A stretch of DNA of 64,000 bases from Halanaerobiaceae bacterium ANBcell28 (lineage in GTDB: Bacteria; Bacillota; Halanaerobiia; Halanaerobiales; DTU029), in assembly GCA_037623315.1 (NCBI GenBank), contig JBBJJH010000007.1, positions 1 to 64,000 on the forward strand, in the 5' to 3' direction. The translations under genes and the position numbers were made by a program. Every line of letters begins with the position of its first letter. The first letter of the stretch is position 1. This document shows positions 17,032 through 28,172 of this stretch, in pieces. A model generated the notes under the pieces. The model was not told where the DNA came from, did no database searches, and saw only the letters and a program-made list of their open reading frames with translations.

Positions 17032-18336
17032 ATGAAGGTATTACTTGTTGGAAATGGTGGTAGAGAACATGCTTTAGCATGGAAAATAGCTCAATCAGAA
17101 AAAGTAGAAAAACTCTATATTGCACCTGGTAATGCAGGCACAGCATTGATGGGAGAAAATGTTGAGATATCTCTTTTAGATATTGATGCTTTATTAGTTT
17201 TTGTAGAAAAAAATAAAATTGATTTAACTGTAGTAGGTCCTGAAGCACCACTTGTTGAAGGTCTAGTTGATCGTTTTGAAGAAGCAGGCCATAGGATTTT
17301 TGGTGTAAATAAGGAGGCTGCTCAATTAGAGGGAAGTAAGGTGTTTTCTAAAAACTTAATGAAAAAATATAATATTCCCACTGCTGAATATGAAACTTTT
17401 TTTGATGCTGAAAAGGCAATCGCTTATATTAAAGAAAAAGGAGCACCAATTGTTGTAAAAGCTGAAGGTTTAGCAGCAGGTAAAGGTGTTATAGTAGCTC
17501 AAGAAACTTCAGAAGCCATTGAAGCTGTTAATGAGATATTAGTAAATGAACAATTTGGACAGGCTGGAAATAGAATAGTTGTAGAAGAATTTTTAGAAGG
17601 TGAAGAAGCCACTATCTTGTCATTTGTTGATGGAGATACTATTGTTCCAATGATTCCTTCTCAGGATCACAAAGCGGCGTATGATGGTGATCAGGGGCCT
17701 AACACTGGTGGTATGGGTGCTTATGCTCCAGCCCCACTTGTAGATAATGCATTAATGGATGAAGTTTATAACAAGATTTTAAAACCTACTATTGATGCCT
17801 TGAAAAGTGAAGGTATCAGCTATAAAGGTATTCTTTATACTGGTTTAATGATTAAAGATAGAGAAACTAAGGTACTTGAATATAATGTAAGATTTGGCGA
17901 TCCAGAAACTCAAGTGGTGTTACCTTTATTAAAAACTGATTTAATAGAAATTATAGAAGCTGTAATAGATGGTAAACTAGATAAGATAGATATTGAATGG
18001 TATGATAAAAAAGCCCTTTGTGTAATAATGGCCTCAGGTGGATATCCTTTGGAATATCAAAAAGGCAAAGAAATTAGCGGTATAGAGGCAGCAGAAGAAA
18101 TTGATAACCTTATTGTTTTCCAGGCGGGAACCGAATTAAAAGATGGCAGCTTGCTTACTGCTGGTGGACGTGTTCTAGCTGCTACTGCTTTGGCTGATGA
18201 TTTTGAAAGTTGTTTTCAAAAAGCTTATCAAGCTGTAGAGCTGATAAAGTTCAATAAAGCTCATTATCGTAGAGATATTGCACATAGAGTTTTAAAAAAT
18301 ACCATTAAGAAAAATGTTTTAACTCAGGAGGGTTAA
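17032..18336 (+). CDS. purD: phosphoribosylamine-glycine ligase (GAR synthetase)
   Basis: 434 aa, normal length. It makes glycinamide ribonucleotide, step 2 of purine synthesis. ATP-grasp fold: VLLVGNGGREHALAWK at the N-terminus, PIVVKAEGLAAGKGV, TGGMGAYAPAP and EYNVRFGDPETQ. It is the first gene after the tandem riboswitch. Leading an operon with purD is unusual; purE or purS is more common. Confidence 0.97.
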   Translation: MKVLLVGNGGREHALAWKIAQSEKVEKLYIAPGNAGTALMGENVEISLLDIDALLVFVEKNKIDLTVVGPEAPLVEGLVDRFEEAGHRIFGVNKEAAQLEGSKVFSKNLMKKYNIPTAEYETFFDAEKAIAYIKEKGAPIVVKAEGLAAGKGVIVAQETSEAIEAVNEILVNEQFGQAGNRIVVEEFLEGEEATILSFVDGDTIVPMIPSQDHKAAYDGDQGPNTGGMGAYAPAPLVDNALMDEVYNKILKPTIDALKSEGISYKGILYTGLMIKDRETKVLEYNVRFGDPETQVVLPLLKTDLIEIIEAVIDGKLDKIDIEWYDKKALCVIMASGGYPLEYQKGKEISGIEAAEEIDNLIVFQAGTELKDGSLLTAGGRVLAATALADDFESCFQKAYQAVELIKFNKAHYRRDIAHRVLKNTIKKNVLTQEG

Positions 18337-18337
18337 T

Positions 18338-19501
18338 ATGAAAGGAAAGGGAGATAAGACTAAGCAAAAAATTGGAATTATTGGTGGCGGACAACTAGGT
18401 AAAATGATGATATTAGAAGCAAAAAAGATGGATTTTTATGTAATTATCCTGGATCCGGCTCCTGACTGTCCTGCTCATAGCATTGCTGATGAACATCTGA
18501 TAGCTGATTTCGATGATCAAAAAGCAATCAGGGAATTAGCAAACAAGTCTGATCTTATCACTTATGAGTTTGAACATATTGCAGTTGATGTTTTAAAAGA
18601 ACTTGAAGATAATGGTTTTAAAATATATCCAACTGCTAATAGTCTAGAAATAATTCAAAATAAGTATAGTCAAAAAGCCCTTTTAGCAGCAAATAATATC
18701 CCTATACCTGATTTTTTTAAAGTGAAAGACATAGAAGATATATTAAAAGGGACAGAAAAATATGGCTATCCTATAATGCTAAAAAGTTGTACTGGTGGCT
18801 ATGATGGTAAAGGTAATGCTCTAATCAGAGAAGAAAGTGAAATTAAAGATGCATATGAGAAATTAGGTAATGGTAAACATCCATTAATGATTGAAGAATT
18901 TGTTCCATTTCTAAAAGAAATATCAGTTCTAGCCTGTCGTGGATTGGATGGAAAAGTAGCTGTCTATCCGGTAGCTGAAAATGAACATCGTGATAATATC
19001 TTATATGAAACTAGAGTGCCTGCCAGTATTAACGAAAAGCAAAGAGACATGGCTATGGAACTGGCAAGTCAAGTAATGGAAGTATTTAATGGTATAGGTA
19101 TGTTCTGTGTTGAAATGTTTTTAACTGAAGAAGGGGAACTGTTGATAAATGAAGTAGCTCCTCGTCCTCATAATTCTGGACATTATTCAATTGAAGGATG
19201 TGTTACATCTCAGTTTGAACAACATATCAGAGCTATAGCTGGTCTTCCTTTAGGAGAAACAACATTACTAAGACCTACTGTTATGAGAAATATTCTGGGA
19301 ACTGGCAAAGAAGGAAGAGCTATGATCAAGGGATTGGAAGAAAGTTTAAAAAACCCTGGAGTGAATGTTCATATATATGGAAAAACTACTTCAAAACCAG
19401 GAAGAAAAATGGGACATATTACAGTTATCTCTTCGTTGCTAGAATATGCAGTTAATACTGCCAGTAAAGCAAGTGAATTACTTGAAATTAAGGGAGAGTA
19501 G
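18338..19501 (+). CDS. purK: N5-carboxyaminoimidazole ribonucleotide synthase
   Basis: 387 aa. It uses ATP and bicarbonate to carboxylate AIR. ATP-grasp family: IGIIGGGQLGKMM, YEFEHI, GGYDGKGN and NEVAPRPHNSGHYSIEG are visible. AGGAGGG lies at the end of purD. Together with purE it gives the two-step bacterial route from AIR to CAIR. Confidence 0.96.
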   Translation: MKGKGDKTKQKIGIIGGGQLGKMMILEAKKMDFYVIILDPAPDCPAHSIADEHLIADFDDQKAIRELANKSDLITYEFEHIAVDVLKELEDNGFKIYPTANSLEIIQNKYSQKALLAANNIPIPDFFKVKDIEDILKGTEKYGYPIMLKSCTGGYDGKGNALIREESEIKDAYEKLGNGKHPLMIEEFVPFLKEISVLACRGLDGKVAVYPVAENEHRDNILYETRVPASINEKQRDMAMELASQVMEVFNGIGMFCVEMFLTEEGELLINEVAPRPHNSGHYSIEGCVTSQFEQHIRAIAGLPLGETTLLRPTVMRNILGTGKEGRAMIKGLEESLKNPGVNVHIYGKTTSKPGRKMGHITVISSLLEYAVNTASKASELLEIKGE

Positions 19502-19565
19502 AGTTTTAAATAGATAGTATTGTAGAGATCATTTATAAATATTCAAAATCTTAGGAGTTGATAAA

Positions 19566-20075
19566 ATGGATATTAAGATAGGTATAATTATGGGTAGTGA
19601 TTCTGATCTGCCAGTAATGAAAGAGGCAGCAGAGATTTTAGAAGAATTCAATCTGCCATATGAACTAACAATTGTTTCTGCACATCGTACACCAGAAAGG
19701 TTATATAAGTATGCTGAAGAAGCAGAAGAGAGAGGTCTGAAAGTAATTATTGCAGGTGCAGGAGGTGCAGCTCATTTACCAGGAATGGTAGCTTCTATAA
19801 CTTCATTACCTGTAATAGGTGTACCTATTAAAACATCAACATTAAGTGGAGTTGATTCACTCTATTCTATAGTTCAGATGCCTGGCGGTGTTCCAGTAGC
19901 TACCGTTGCTATAAATGGAGCAAAAAATGCTGGATTATTAGCAGTACAGATCCTTGGTACAGATAATCAAAAACTACGAGATAAATATAAGCAATATAAG
20001 AAAGATTTGAAAGAAAAAGTTGAAAAAATAGCCAGTAATTTAGAAAGTATAGGTTATAAACAATATCTAGATTAA
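19566..20075 (+). CDS. purE: N5-CAIR mutase, class I PurE
   Basis: 169 aa. It rearranges N5-CAIR to CAIR. Class I motifs are [23 protein letters not shown] (active-site His), [12 protein letters not shown] and [16 protein letters not shown]. It pairs functionally with purK just upstream. Confidence 0.97.
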   Translation: MDIKIGIIMGSDSDLPVMKEAAEILEEFNLPYELTIVSAHRTPERLYKYAEEAEERGLKVIIAGAGGAAHLPGMVASITSLPVIGVPIKTSTLSGVDSLYSIVQMPGGVPVATVAINGAKNAGLLAVQILGTDNQKLRDKYKQYKKDLKEKVEKIASNLESIGYKQYLD

Positions 20076-20198
20076 ATTTTCAAAGCTGATATTTAAAAAT
20101 AAGATATGATATATAAATAAATAAAAACTTTTTATGTTTAGAGCTTTATAAATTCTATATTTAAACAAGACTTCAAAATATATAAGGAGGTAATTGAG

Positions 20199-21605
20199 AT
20201 GATAAGGCGTAACATTTTTGAAAATATAAGCCCTTTAGATCATCGTTACTCATTAAGAAAAGAAGAATTTGAAGATATTGTAAAGTATTTATCTGAAAAG
20301 GCTAAAATTAATTATCAGGCAAAGGTTGAGCTAGCTTTAGTTAAAGTATTAGCTAGACAGGGTATTTGTAGTCAGGCAATAGCAAAGGAAATAGAAGAAG
20401 CAATTAAAAATATCAGTCCTGAAGAAGTTTATCAAGAAGAAAGTAAAACACGACATAATATCAGGGCTCTGGTTAATTGTATTCAGTCTAAAGTTAGTAA
20501 AGAAGCCAGACCATATGTTCATTTTACTACAACATCTTTTGATATTGTTGATACAGCTAATTCCTTACGTTTAAAAGAAGTAAGTGAAAAAGTAATTGAA
20601 CCTACTCTTCGTAAATTAGTAAAGATACTAATGGATCTAGCTCTTAGAGAAAAAGACACAGTACAGGTAGGCAGGACTCATGGACAACATGCTGTACCTG
20701 TCACTTTTGGATTTGCTATTGCTGAATATGTTAGTAGATTAGGTAATAGAATTGATGAGATCGAAACTAGCAGTCGCCTTTTAAAAGGTAAAATTTCAGG
20801 TGCTGTTGGTGCATATAATGCCAGTCATCTATTTTTTGATGATCCAGAAGAATTTGAATATCAAGTCCTTGATGAATTAGGACTTACTCCAGCTACACAT
20901 TCAACTCAAATCGTTGAGCCTGAATATACTGCTGATTTTATTCACGCTCTAATATCCTGCTTTGGTGTACTGGCCAGTTTAAGCGATGATATGAGACATT
21001 TACAACGCTCTGAGATTGCTGAAATTGGTGAGTATTTCGATAAAGACCAGGTAGGTTCTTCTACTATGCCTCATAAAAGAAATCCTATAAATTATGAAAA
21101 TGTAAAAAGTCTCTGGAAAGAATTTATGCCTAGAATGAATACTGTATATATGGATCAATTATCCGAACACCAACGGGATTTAACAAACTCTGCTTCGGCA
21201 CGTTTTATTCCTGAAATAATTGCTGGTTTGATGGCTGCTTTGAATAGATTGATTAGAGTATTCAGTAAAGTGGCTGTTGATCATCAGAATATCAAAAAGA
21301 ACTTTGATATGAACAAAGAGATGATTGTTGCTGAACCATTATATATTTTGCTGGCCTCACATGGACATCCAGATGCTCATGAAGTTGTTAGAAAGCTCAC
21401 GCTTGAAGCACAGGAAAAAGATGAGCCATTAAGAAATCTAATTGTAGAAAAAGAAGAATTAAAAACTTATTGGGATAAATTTAGTGAAAAACAAAAGGAA
21501 CTATTAGTAAACCCAGAAAAATATATTGGTATTGCTGCAAAAAAAACAGAACGTGTGGTAGAATTCTGGAGTAATAAATTAAATCTGGAGGTTTCTGATG
21601 AATAA
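20199..21605 (+). CDS. purB: adenylosuccinate lyase
   Basis: 468 aa. It cleaves SAICAR and adenylosuccinate, releasing fumarate. Fumarase/aspartase fold: HFTTTSFDIVDTANSLR, VGRTHGQHAVPVTFG and the signature loop GSSTMPHKRNPI (catalytic Ser). AAGGAGG precedes the start, after a 123-nt AT-rich gap with no evident structure. It overlaps purC by 8 nt. Confidence 0.96.
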   Translation: MIRRNIFENISPLDHRYSLRKEEFEDIVKYLSEKAKINYQAKVELALVKVLARQGICSQAIAKEIEEAIKNISPEEVYQEESKTRHNIRALVNCIQSKVSKEARPYVHFTTTSFDIVDTANSLRLKEVSEKVIEPTLRKLVKILMDLALREKDTVQVGRTHGQHAVPVTFGFAIAEYVSRLGNRIDEIETSSRLLKGKISGAVGAYNASHLFFDDPEEFEYQVLDELGLTPATHSTQIVEPEYTADFIHALISCFGVLASLSDDMRHLQRSEIAEIGEYFDKDQVGSSTMPHKRNPINYENVKSLWKEFMPRMNTVYMDQLSEHQRDLTNSASARFIPEIIAGLMAALNRLIRVFSKVAVDHQNIKKNFDMNKEMIVAEPLYILLASHGHPDAHEVVRKLTLEAQEKDEPLRNLIVEKEELKTYWDKFSEKQKELLVNPEKYIGIAAKKTERVVEFWSNKLNLEVSDE

Positions 21606-22305
21606 AAAAAATTTATTATATGAGGGCAAGGCCAAACAGATTTATACATGTGATGACCAGGAAAAATTGATAGTATATTTTAAAGATGATGCAACTGCAT
21701 TTAATGGAGAAAAAAAAGGTGAAATAAAGAATAAAGGAATTTTAAATAATAAAATTTCAAATATATTTTTTGATTTACTGGAAGACAAAGGGGTTAAAAC
21801 TCATCTTTTAGAAATAATTAGTGAAAATGAAGTTCTTGTTAAAAAATTAGAGATTATTCCTCTTGAAGTAGTTGTACGTAATATTGTTGCTGGGAGCCTG
21901 GTAAAAAGGTTAGGTATTGATGAAGGCACAGAGCTAGAAAAAACTGTACTGGAGTTTTATTATAAAGATGATGATCTTGGAGACCCAATGATTAATGAAT
22001 ATCATATATATGCTAAAGATTTAGCCAGTGAAGAGGAAATAAAGATAATTATAGACCTATCTTTTAAAATAAATAAAATCTTAAAAGAATATCTAATTAA
22101 AAAGAATATAAACCTTGTAGATTTAAAACTTGAATTCGGCAAGGACAGTAAGGGTAAAATCTATTTAGGGGATGAAATATCTCCAGATAATTGTAGATTC
22201 TGGGATAGTAAGAGTGGTAAAAAGTTAGATAAGGATCGTTTCCGTAAAAATTTAGGAGAAGTTGAAAATGCCTATCAAGAAATTTATAATAGATTAAGAT
22301 CTTAA
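21598..22305 (+). CDS. purC: SAICAR synthetase
   Basis: 235 aa. It joins aspartate to CAIR with ATP. Visible motifs: LLYEGKAKQIY, FNGEKKGEIKNKGILNNKIS, PLEVVVRNIVAGSL and GDEISPDNCRFWD. It overlaps the end of purB, with TGGAGG inside purB. Confidence 0.96.
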   Translation: MNKKNLLYEGKAKQIYTCDDQEKLIVYFKDDATAFNGEKKGEIKNKGILNNKISNIFFDLLEDKGVKTHLLEIISENEVLVKKLEIIPLEVVVRNIVAGSLVKRLGIDEGTELEKTVLEFYYKDDDLGDPMINEYHIYAKDLASEEEIKIIIDLSFKINKILKEYLIKKNINLVDLKLEFGKDSKGKIYLGDEISPDNCRFWDSKSGKKLDKDRFRKNLGEVENAYQEIYNRLRS

Positions 22306-22345
22306 AATAATACTGATCTTAAAACAATGCTAAGGAGATGAAAGA

Positions 22346-23872
22346 ATGATAAATAAAAATGTTTTCTCTGATAAGAATTACAATCCTGTTGAGATTAAAG
22401 ATTTAAAAGATGAAGTAAATGAAGTAAATTATAGTTCCAAAACTGAAAGTAATGATATAAATAGATACTTTAATGAAGATAAAATGGAAGAGGAATGTGG
22501 TGTTTTTGCAATATATGATCCTGAAAATGTTCATGATACCTCATTTCTATCTTATTTAGGTTTACTGGCTTTACAGCATAGAGGTCAAGAAAGTGCAGGT
22601 ATTTGTTTTAATAAAAATGGAGAGTTTAAAAACTACAAAGGTATGGGTTTGGTTTCAAATGTATTTGATGAAGAAAAACTCAAAAATATGGGTGGGGAGA
22701 TGGCAATTGGACATGTTAGATACTCCACTTCAGGTTCCAGTTTGGTAGTTAATGCACAACCCTTACTAATTAATTGTATTAAAGGGGACTTAGCCTTAGC
22801 TCATAACGGAAATTTGATTAATAGTAAAGAACTTAGACAAAATCTTGAGGCACATGGTTCTATATTTCATTCTAATCTTGATACAGAGGTAATTGCTCAT
22901 TTAGTAGCCAGATCTTTTGAAGACGATTTAATTGATGCTTTACAACAGAGTTTGCATCAATTGAAAGGTGCCTTTAGCTTAGTGGCTATGACTAAAGATA
23001 GTTTAGTGGCCTGTCGTGATCCTCATGGATTTCGTCCGTTATGTATTGGTAAAATTGACAAAGGCTATGTTCTTGCTTCTGAAAGTTGTGCATTTTCATT
23101 AATTGATGCTGAATTTATCAGAGAAGTTGAGCCAGGTGAAATGATTGTAATAAACAAAGAAGGTATTAAAAGTATTAAATATAGTAGTGATAGGAAAAAT
23201 AAGTTTTGTGTTTTTGAGTTCATATATTTTGCTCGTCCTGACAGTCATATTGGTGGACAAAGTGTACATCTTGCACGAAAACAAATGGGTAGTCAATTAG
23301 CAAAAGAAATGGAGATAGATGCTGATTTAGTAATTCCTATTCCAGATTCAGGCGTTGCAGCAGCCCTAGGGTTTGCAGAAGAGTCAGGTATTCCTTTTTC
23401 TAAAGCAATTTTGAGAAATCGCTATGTAGGCAGAACTTTTATTCAGCCAACCCAGGAGATTAGGGATTTAAAAGTAAGAATTAAGCTTAGTCCTATTAGA
23501 GAAATAATTGAAGGCAAAAGTGTTATACTTGTTGATGACTCAATAGTAAGAGGTACCACAAGTAAACAGATAATAAATCGAGTAAGGGCGGCTGGAGCTA
23601 AAGAAGTTCATTTGGCGATATCTTCACCACCTGTTACAGAGCCATGCTTTTATGGTTTAGATACTTCAAGGAGACAGGAATTAATAGCGCGGGAAATGAG
23701 TACAGAAGAAATTGCAGAATATATTGGAGCAGACTCATTAACTTATTTAAGCGATGAAGGTTTATTAAACTCAATTACTGCAGAGAACTATGATTATTGT
23801 ACAGCCTGTTTTACTGGAGATTATCCAATAGGTAAAGAGACAATCGAGGAGGAAGAGGCAAATGGGAATTAA
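22346..23872 (+). CDS. purF: amidophosphoribosyltransferase, Fe-S type
   Basis: 508 aa. It commits PRPP and glutamine to purine synthesis. The catalytic Cys is in [11 protein letters not shown] at residue 51, so a propeptide of about 50 aa must be removed; Bacillus-type enzymes have about 11. Four cysteines (288, 434, 485, 488) match the [4Fe-4S] ligands of oxygen-sensitive PurF. The PRPP motif [14 protein letters not shown] is intact. AAGGAGATG precedes ATG 22346. The ATG at codon 47 would give a shorter protein but has no evident ribosome-binding site. It overlaps purM by 11 nt. Confidence 0.95.
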   Translation: MINKNVFSDKNYNPVEIKDLKDEVNEVNYSSKTESNDINRYFNEDKMEEECGVFAIYDPENVHDTSFLSYLGLLALQHRGQESAGICFNKNGEFKNYKGMGLVSNVFDEEKLKNMGGEMAIGHVRYSTSGSSLVVNAQPLLINCIKGDLALAHNGNLINSKELRQNLEAHGSIFHSNLDTEVIAHLVARSFEDDLIDALQQSLHQLKGAFSLVAMTKDSLVACRDPHGFRPLCIGKIDKGYVLASESCAFSLIDAEFIREVEPGEMIVINKEGIKSIKYSSDRKNKFCVFEFIYFARPDSHIGGQSVHLARKQMGSQLAKEMEIDADLVIPIPDSGVAAALGFAEESGIPFSKAILRNRYVGRTFIQPTQEIRDLKVRIKLSPIREIIEGKSVILVDDSIVRGTTSKQIINRVRAAGAKEVHLAISSPPVTEPCFYGLDTSRRQELIAREMSTEEIAEYIGADSLTYLSDEGLLNSITAENYDYCTACFTGDYPIGKETIEEEEANGN

Positions 23873-24890
23873 TTATAAGGATGCTGGTGTAGACATTGAA
23901 GCAGGAAATAAAACTGTTTCTATGATAAAAAAAGATGTGGAATCCACTTTTACTAAAGGAGTGTTAACAGGACTTGGTGGTTTTGGGGGTCTTTTTGCAC
24001 CTGATTTAAAAGATTATGAAGAGCCGGTACTAGTCTCTGGTACTGATGGTGTTGGAACTAAGTTAAAGGTAGCTTTTATGATGGATAAGCATGATACTAT
24101 TGGTATTGATTTAGTAGCAATGTGTGTAAATGATATCCTGGCACAGGGTGCTAAACCACTTTTTTTTCTAGACTACTTAGGCACAGGTAAATTAGAACCT
24201 GAAAAAGCAGCTGAGGTTGTAAAAGGGATTGCAGAAGGTTGTAAACAGTCTGGATCTTCGCTAATAGGTGGGGAGACTGCTGAATTACCTGATTTTTATC
24301 AAAAAGGAGAATATGATCTTGCAGGTTTTTCTGTTGGTATTGTAGATAAAAAAAATATTATTACTGGGGAAAATATTAAAGCCGGGGATAAAATTATAGG
24401 CCTGGCTTCCTCTGGTATTCATAGTAACGGCTATTCTTTAGTAAGAAAGATATTATTTGAGATAGCTGGATATAAATATGATCAACACCTTGAAGAATTA
24501 GATGAAGTATTAGGGATAGAACTATTAAAACCTACTAAAATATATGTTAAGTCTGTTTTGGAATTAATAAATAATTTTGAAATAAAAGGAATAGCTCATA
24601 TTACTGGAGGGGGTTTTATAGAAAATATCCCTCGAATATTACCAAAAGGACTGGCTGCATCAGTGAAAAAAGGAAGCTGGCCTATTCATGAAATTTTTAA
24701 ACTTCTACAGGAAAAAGGAAAAGTAGTAGAAAAAGAAATGTATCGTACTTTTAATATGGGCATAGGTATGGTTCTTATAGTTCCTGAAGATGAATGTGAT
24801 GAGATACTAAAAATAGCTAATGAACTAGGTGAGAAAGCTTATATAATCGGTGAAGTATTAGAAAATGAAGAATCCGTTATTTTAGAATAA
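23862..24890 (+). CDS. purM: AIR synthetase
   Basis: 342 aa. It closes the imidazole ring of FGAM to AIR. Motifs: [58 protein letters not shown]. The start is inside the last codons of purF with a strong GAGGAGG. Its substrate FGAM must come from purSQL genes outside the window. Confidence 0.96.
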   Translation: MGINYKDAGVDIEAGNKTVSMIKKDVESTFTKGVLTGLGGFGGLFAPDLKDYEEPVLVSGTDGVGTKLKVAFMMDKHDTIGIDLVAMCVNDILAQGAKPLFFLDYLGTGKLEPEKAAEVVKGIAEGCKQSGSSLIGGETAELPDFYQKGEYDLAGFSVGIVDKKNIITGENIKAGDKIIGLASSGIHSNGYSLVRKILFEIAGYKYDQHLEELDEVLGIELLKPTKIYVKSVLELINNFEIKGIAHITGGGFIENIPRILPKGLAASVKKGSWPIHEIFKLLQEKGKVVEKEMYRTFNMGIGMVLIVPEDECDEILKIANELGEKAYIIGEVLENEESVILE

Positions 24891-24903
24891 GGAGTTGGCT
24901 TTT

Positions 24904-25512
24904 ATGTTTAAGTTAGGAGTACTTGCCTCTGGTCGAGGGACAAATTTGCAATCAATTATAGATAGTATAGAGGATGATAAATTAAAAGCTGAAATTGCCA
25001 TAGTTATTAGTGATCGTGAAAATGCCTATGCTTTAGAGAGAGCTAAACAACATTCTATAGATACATCATTTATAAATCCTAAAAACTATAATTCCAAAGA
25101 AGAATATGAAAAAGAACTAATAGATTTACTAAGAGATAAAGGTGTTGAACTAGTTATTATGGCCGGATTTATGCGTATATTAACTCCATTCTTTATTAGT
25201 CATTTTAAAAGAAAAATAATGAATATACACCCTTCTCTTTTACCTGCATTTCCAGGACTGAATGCCCAGGCTCAGGCCTTTAAATATGGAGTAAAAGTAA
25301 CAGGCTGTACTGTTCATTTTGCAGATGAAGGTATGGATACAGGACCAATTATCATGCAATCTGCAGTTGAAGTTAAAGATAACGATGATCAGGAAAGTTT
25401 AGCAGCCAGGATACTAGAGGAAGAACACAAAATATTTCCAGAAGCTATTAACTTGTTTATAGAGGATAGGCTTAAAATAGAGGGTAGAAAAGTAAAAATC
25501 TTAGAAATATAA
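24904..25512 (+). CDS. purN: GAR transformylase PurN
   Basis: 202 aa from ATG 24904 (MFKLGVLASGRGTNLQ); a TTG at 24895 is just after the ribosome-binding site and is rejected. It formylates GAR using N10-formyl-THF. Key segments: MAGFMRILTPFFI, NIHPSLLPAFPGLNAQAQA (catalytic Asn and His) and ADEGMDTGPII. Confidence 0.95.
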   Translation: MFKLGVLASGRGTNLQSIIDSIEDDKLKAEIAIVISDRENAYALERAKQHSIDTSFINPKNYNSKEEYEKELIDLLRDKGVELVIMAGFMRILTPFFISHFKRKIMNIHPSLLPAFPGLNAQAQAFKYGVKVTGCTVHFADEGMDTGPIIMQSAVEVKDNDDQESLAARILEEEHKIFPEAINLFIEDRLKIEGRKVKILEI

Positions 25513-25605
25513 GTCTTTTTTATAATTTATCAACTTTTGATTTTACTTGAAATATGAAAAATATTTATAAAAGATTCTTTTAAAAAACGAAAGGGGAAGA
25601 TACAT

Positions 25606-27177
25606 ATGACTAAAGTAAAAAGAGCTTTAATTAGTGTATCCAAAAAAGAAGGAATAGTAGAATTTGCTAAAGAGCTTAGTAAACTCAATATAGAGATTAT
25701 CTCAACAGGAGGTACTTCTAGAAAATTAAAAGAAGCTGGTGTTGATGTAATCGGGATAAGCGATATTACTAAATTTCCTGAAATGATGGATGGTAGAGTT
25801 AAAACCCTACATCCAAATGTTCATGGAGGTATTCTAGCAGTTAGGGAAAATCAAGAACACATGGCTGAGTTAAAAGAACAAGAAATAGAGACTATTGATA
25901 TGATTGTTTGTAATCTCTATCCTTTTGCAGAGACAATTGCAAAAGATGATGTTAGCCTTGAAGAAGCTATTGAAAACATTGATATTGGTGGACCAACAAT
26001 GATTAGATCTGCAGCAAAAAATAATAATGATGTTGCAGTACTTGTAAATCCTGAAGATTATCAAAAAGTTCTTGATGAATTATCAGCAAATGATAATATA
26101 CTTAGTAAAGAAAGTAAATTAAAACTTGCATATAAGGCTTTTCATCATACAGCAGAATACGATCACTTAATACAGGATTACCTTTCCGGAATTATTGCAG
26201 AAGATAATGATGATTTTCCTGAAGTAGTTATGGATCGTTATACAAAAAAGATGAGCCTGCGTTATGGTGAAAACCCACATCAAAAGGCTGCTTTTTATCA
26301 AGAGAAAGAGCAAATTGAACCTTCTATAACGACTGCTAAACAATTACATGGAAAAGAATTATCTTTTAATAATATAAATGATACCAATGGAGCATTTGAA
26401 TTAATAAAAGAGTTTACAGATCAGCCAGCTGCTGCAGTAATAAAACATGCAAATCCATGTGGAATGGCGGTAGGCGAAACATTAGTTGAAGCATACACAA
26501 AAGCACATGCTGGAGATCCTTTATCTGCTTTTGGTTGTATTGTTGCACTAAGTCAAGAAGTAACTGAAGATGTAGCTAGTGAACTTACTGGAAAAGACAA
26601 ATTTGTGGAAGTTGTAATAGCTCCTTCATATACTAATGAAGCATTGGAAATTTTAAAAGCACGTTGGAAAAACTTGAGAATCTTAGAAACCGGTGACATA
26701 TCTATCAATAAAGAAAAGCCAGGATTTGATATGAAAAAGGTTACAGGTGGACTTTTAGTACAGGAAAGAGATTTATATCTAGTAAATGAAGAAGATCTCC
26801 AATTAGTTACTGATGTAAAACCAACAGATCAACAAATAAAAGATTTACTATTTGCCTGGAAGGTAGTTAAGCATGTTAAATCAAACGCTATTGTTATGGG
26901 TAAAGATGGTATGATTACCGGCGTTGGAGCAGGACAGATGAGTAGAGTTGATGCTATGATTATTGCAGGTCGTAAGTCTGATGGAAGACAGGAAGGCGGA
27001 GTGGTAGCATCTGATGCCTTTTTCCCATTCCCAGATGCAATTGAAGAAGCTGCTGCTAAAGGAATAAAAGCAATTATTCAACCAGGTGGTTCTATTCGTG
27101 ATGATCAGGTAATTGAAGCAGCTAACAAGTTTGGTATTGCCATGGTATTTACAGGAAATAGACATTTTAAACATTAA
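25606..27177 (+). CDS. purH: bifunctional AICAR transformylase / IMP cyclohydrolase
   Basis: 523 aa. It catalyses the last two steps to IMP. The N-terminal MGS-like cyclohydrolase (RALISVSKKEGIVEFA, STGGTSRKL, MMDGRVKTLHPNVHGGILA) is followed by the transformylase (RYGENPHQKAAFYQ, AVIKHANPCGMAVG, DAFFPFPDAIE). It is the last gene of the operon and is followed by a terminator. Confidence 0.97.
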   Translation: MTKVKRALISVSKKEGIVEFAKELSKLNIEIISTGGTSRKLKEAGVDVIGISDITKFPEMMDGRVKTLHPNVHGGILAVRENQEHMAELKEQEIETIDMIVCNLYPFAETIAKDDVSLEEAIENIDIGGPTMIRSAAKNNNDVAVLVNPEDYQKVLDELSANDNILSKESKLKLAYKAFHHTAEYDHLIQDYLSGIIAEDNDDFPEVVMDRYTKKMSLRYGENPHQKAAFYQEKEQIEPSITTAKQLHGKELSFNNINDTNGAFELIKEFTDQPAAAVIKHANPCGMAVGETLVEAYTKAHAGDPLSAFGCIVALSQEVTEDVASELTGKDKFVEVVIAPSYTNEALEILKARWKNLRILETGDISINKEKPGFDMKKVTGGLLVQERDLYLVNEEDLQLVTDVKPTDQQIKDLLFAWKVVKHVKSNAIVMGKDGMITGVGAGQMSRVDAMIIAGRKSDGRQEGGVVASDAFFPFPDAIEEAAAKGIKAIIQPGGSIRDDQVIEAANKFGIAMVFTGNRHFKH

Positions 27178-27203
27178 TAAAAACATATTTTAAGATATAA
27201 AAG

Positions 27204-27247
27204 AAAGAACAGGAGTAATGAGATGATTCCATTTTCCTGTTCTTTTA
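27204..27247 (+). terminator. rho-independent terminator of the purine operon
   Basis: Stem AAAGAACAGGA (27204-27214) with TCCTGTTCTTT (27235-27245), followed by T residues. It closes purDKEBCFMNH. Confidence 0.88.
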
Positions 27248-27384
27248 TTATTTGTAATTAGTAAATTATTAATTATTATATTTAAATATTTACTTCATTT
27301 CAATTTTTAATTAAGGAAATACTATATCAAAGCCGTCATGCAAAACAAGATTTATATTGTAGATGTGTCTAGGAAGTTTGACTA

Positions 27385-27903
27385 TTATAATCTATATGGT
27401 GGTGAAACCTGTAAGTAATTTTTTAATTTGCCATATTCATAAAAACTATCGTAAAGCTTTATTTCTGTTTCTAAATGTTTTTTAAATATTTCTCTAGTAT
27501 AAGCACTGTCACTTCTTTGATAAGCTGATAATTCTTGAAACATAGATGTAGATAAGCTTTCAATCAGTAAGCGATATATGAATCTATCATTAATTGTTTC
27601 ATAATTTATCTTTGTATTAGAATCTTCGGGAGGTCTTTCAGGCATAATAATTGAAAATTCTTTACTTAATTTCTCTAAGTCTTTTTTTTGATCTAATAAT
27701 ACCTCCAAGCCATTAGCTATAATTTTCTTAAATTCTTCATCTTTAACTTGTTCTAATAATGTTTGAGTTGTAATTATTGCACTATATTTTTTATCTAGCA
27801 AATTCCATATAGAATAGCTTTCACCAATAGTAATCATCGTACTCTTTTGATCTGCTTCTTTGCCTAATAAAGCCATTTTTTCTGCAAAACTATTTATTTT
27901 CAT
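27385..27903 (-). CDS. DUF3231-like helical protein
   Basis: 172 aa, all-helical, resembling one copy of the DUF3231 (ferritin-like/spore-coat-associated) fold. Seen: GESYSIWNLLDKKYSAI, MPERPPEDSN and a second helical pair ending YLQVSPPYRL. Typical DUF3231 proteins have two such units, so this is a half-length member. GGAG precedes the start. Function unknown. It is divergent from the MscS gene. Confidence 0.6.
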   Translation of the reverse strand: MKINSFAEKMALLGKEADQKSTMITIGESYSIWNLLDKKYSAIITTQTLLEQVKDEEFKKIIANGLEVLLDQKKDLEKLSKEFSIIMPERPPEDSNTKINYETINDRFIYRLLIESLSTSMFQELSAYQRSDSAYTREIFKKHLETEIKLYDSFYEYGKLKNYLQVSPPYRL

Positions 27904-28172
27904 TTAAATACTCCTATCTTCTTAAATATATAAGTAGACTTTTCTATTTTATATTATTACAATACATTAACCTACTTATACTTTATGTATGTATTTAAAA
28001 ATTTTAATAAAAATACTTATGCATATAAAATATATATTTATAAGTAATAATAATTAATTTTATTAACACAAAGGAAATTTATAATTATTATAGAATTTTA
28101 ATATATAAGTATATTTAAAGATGATTACTAAATATAATATTAATATCAATTAAATATAGGAGTGATTTAGAA

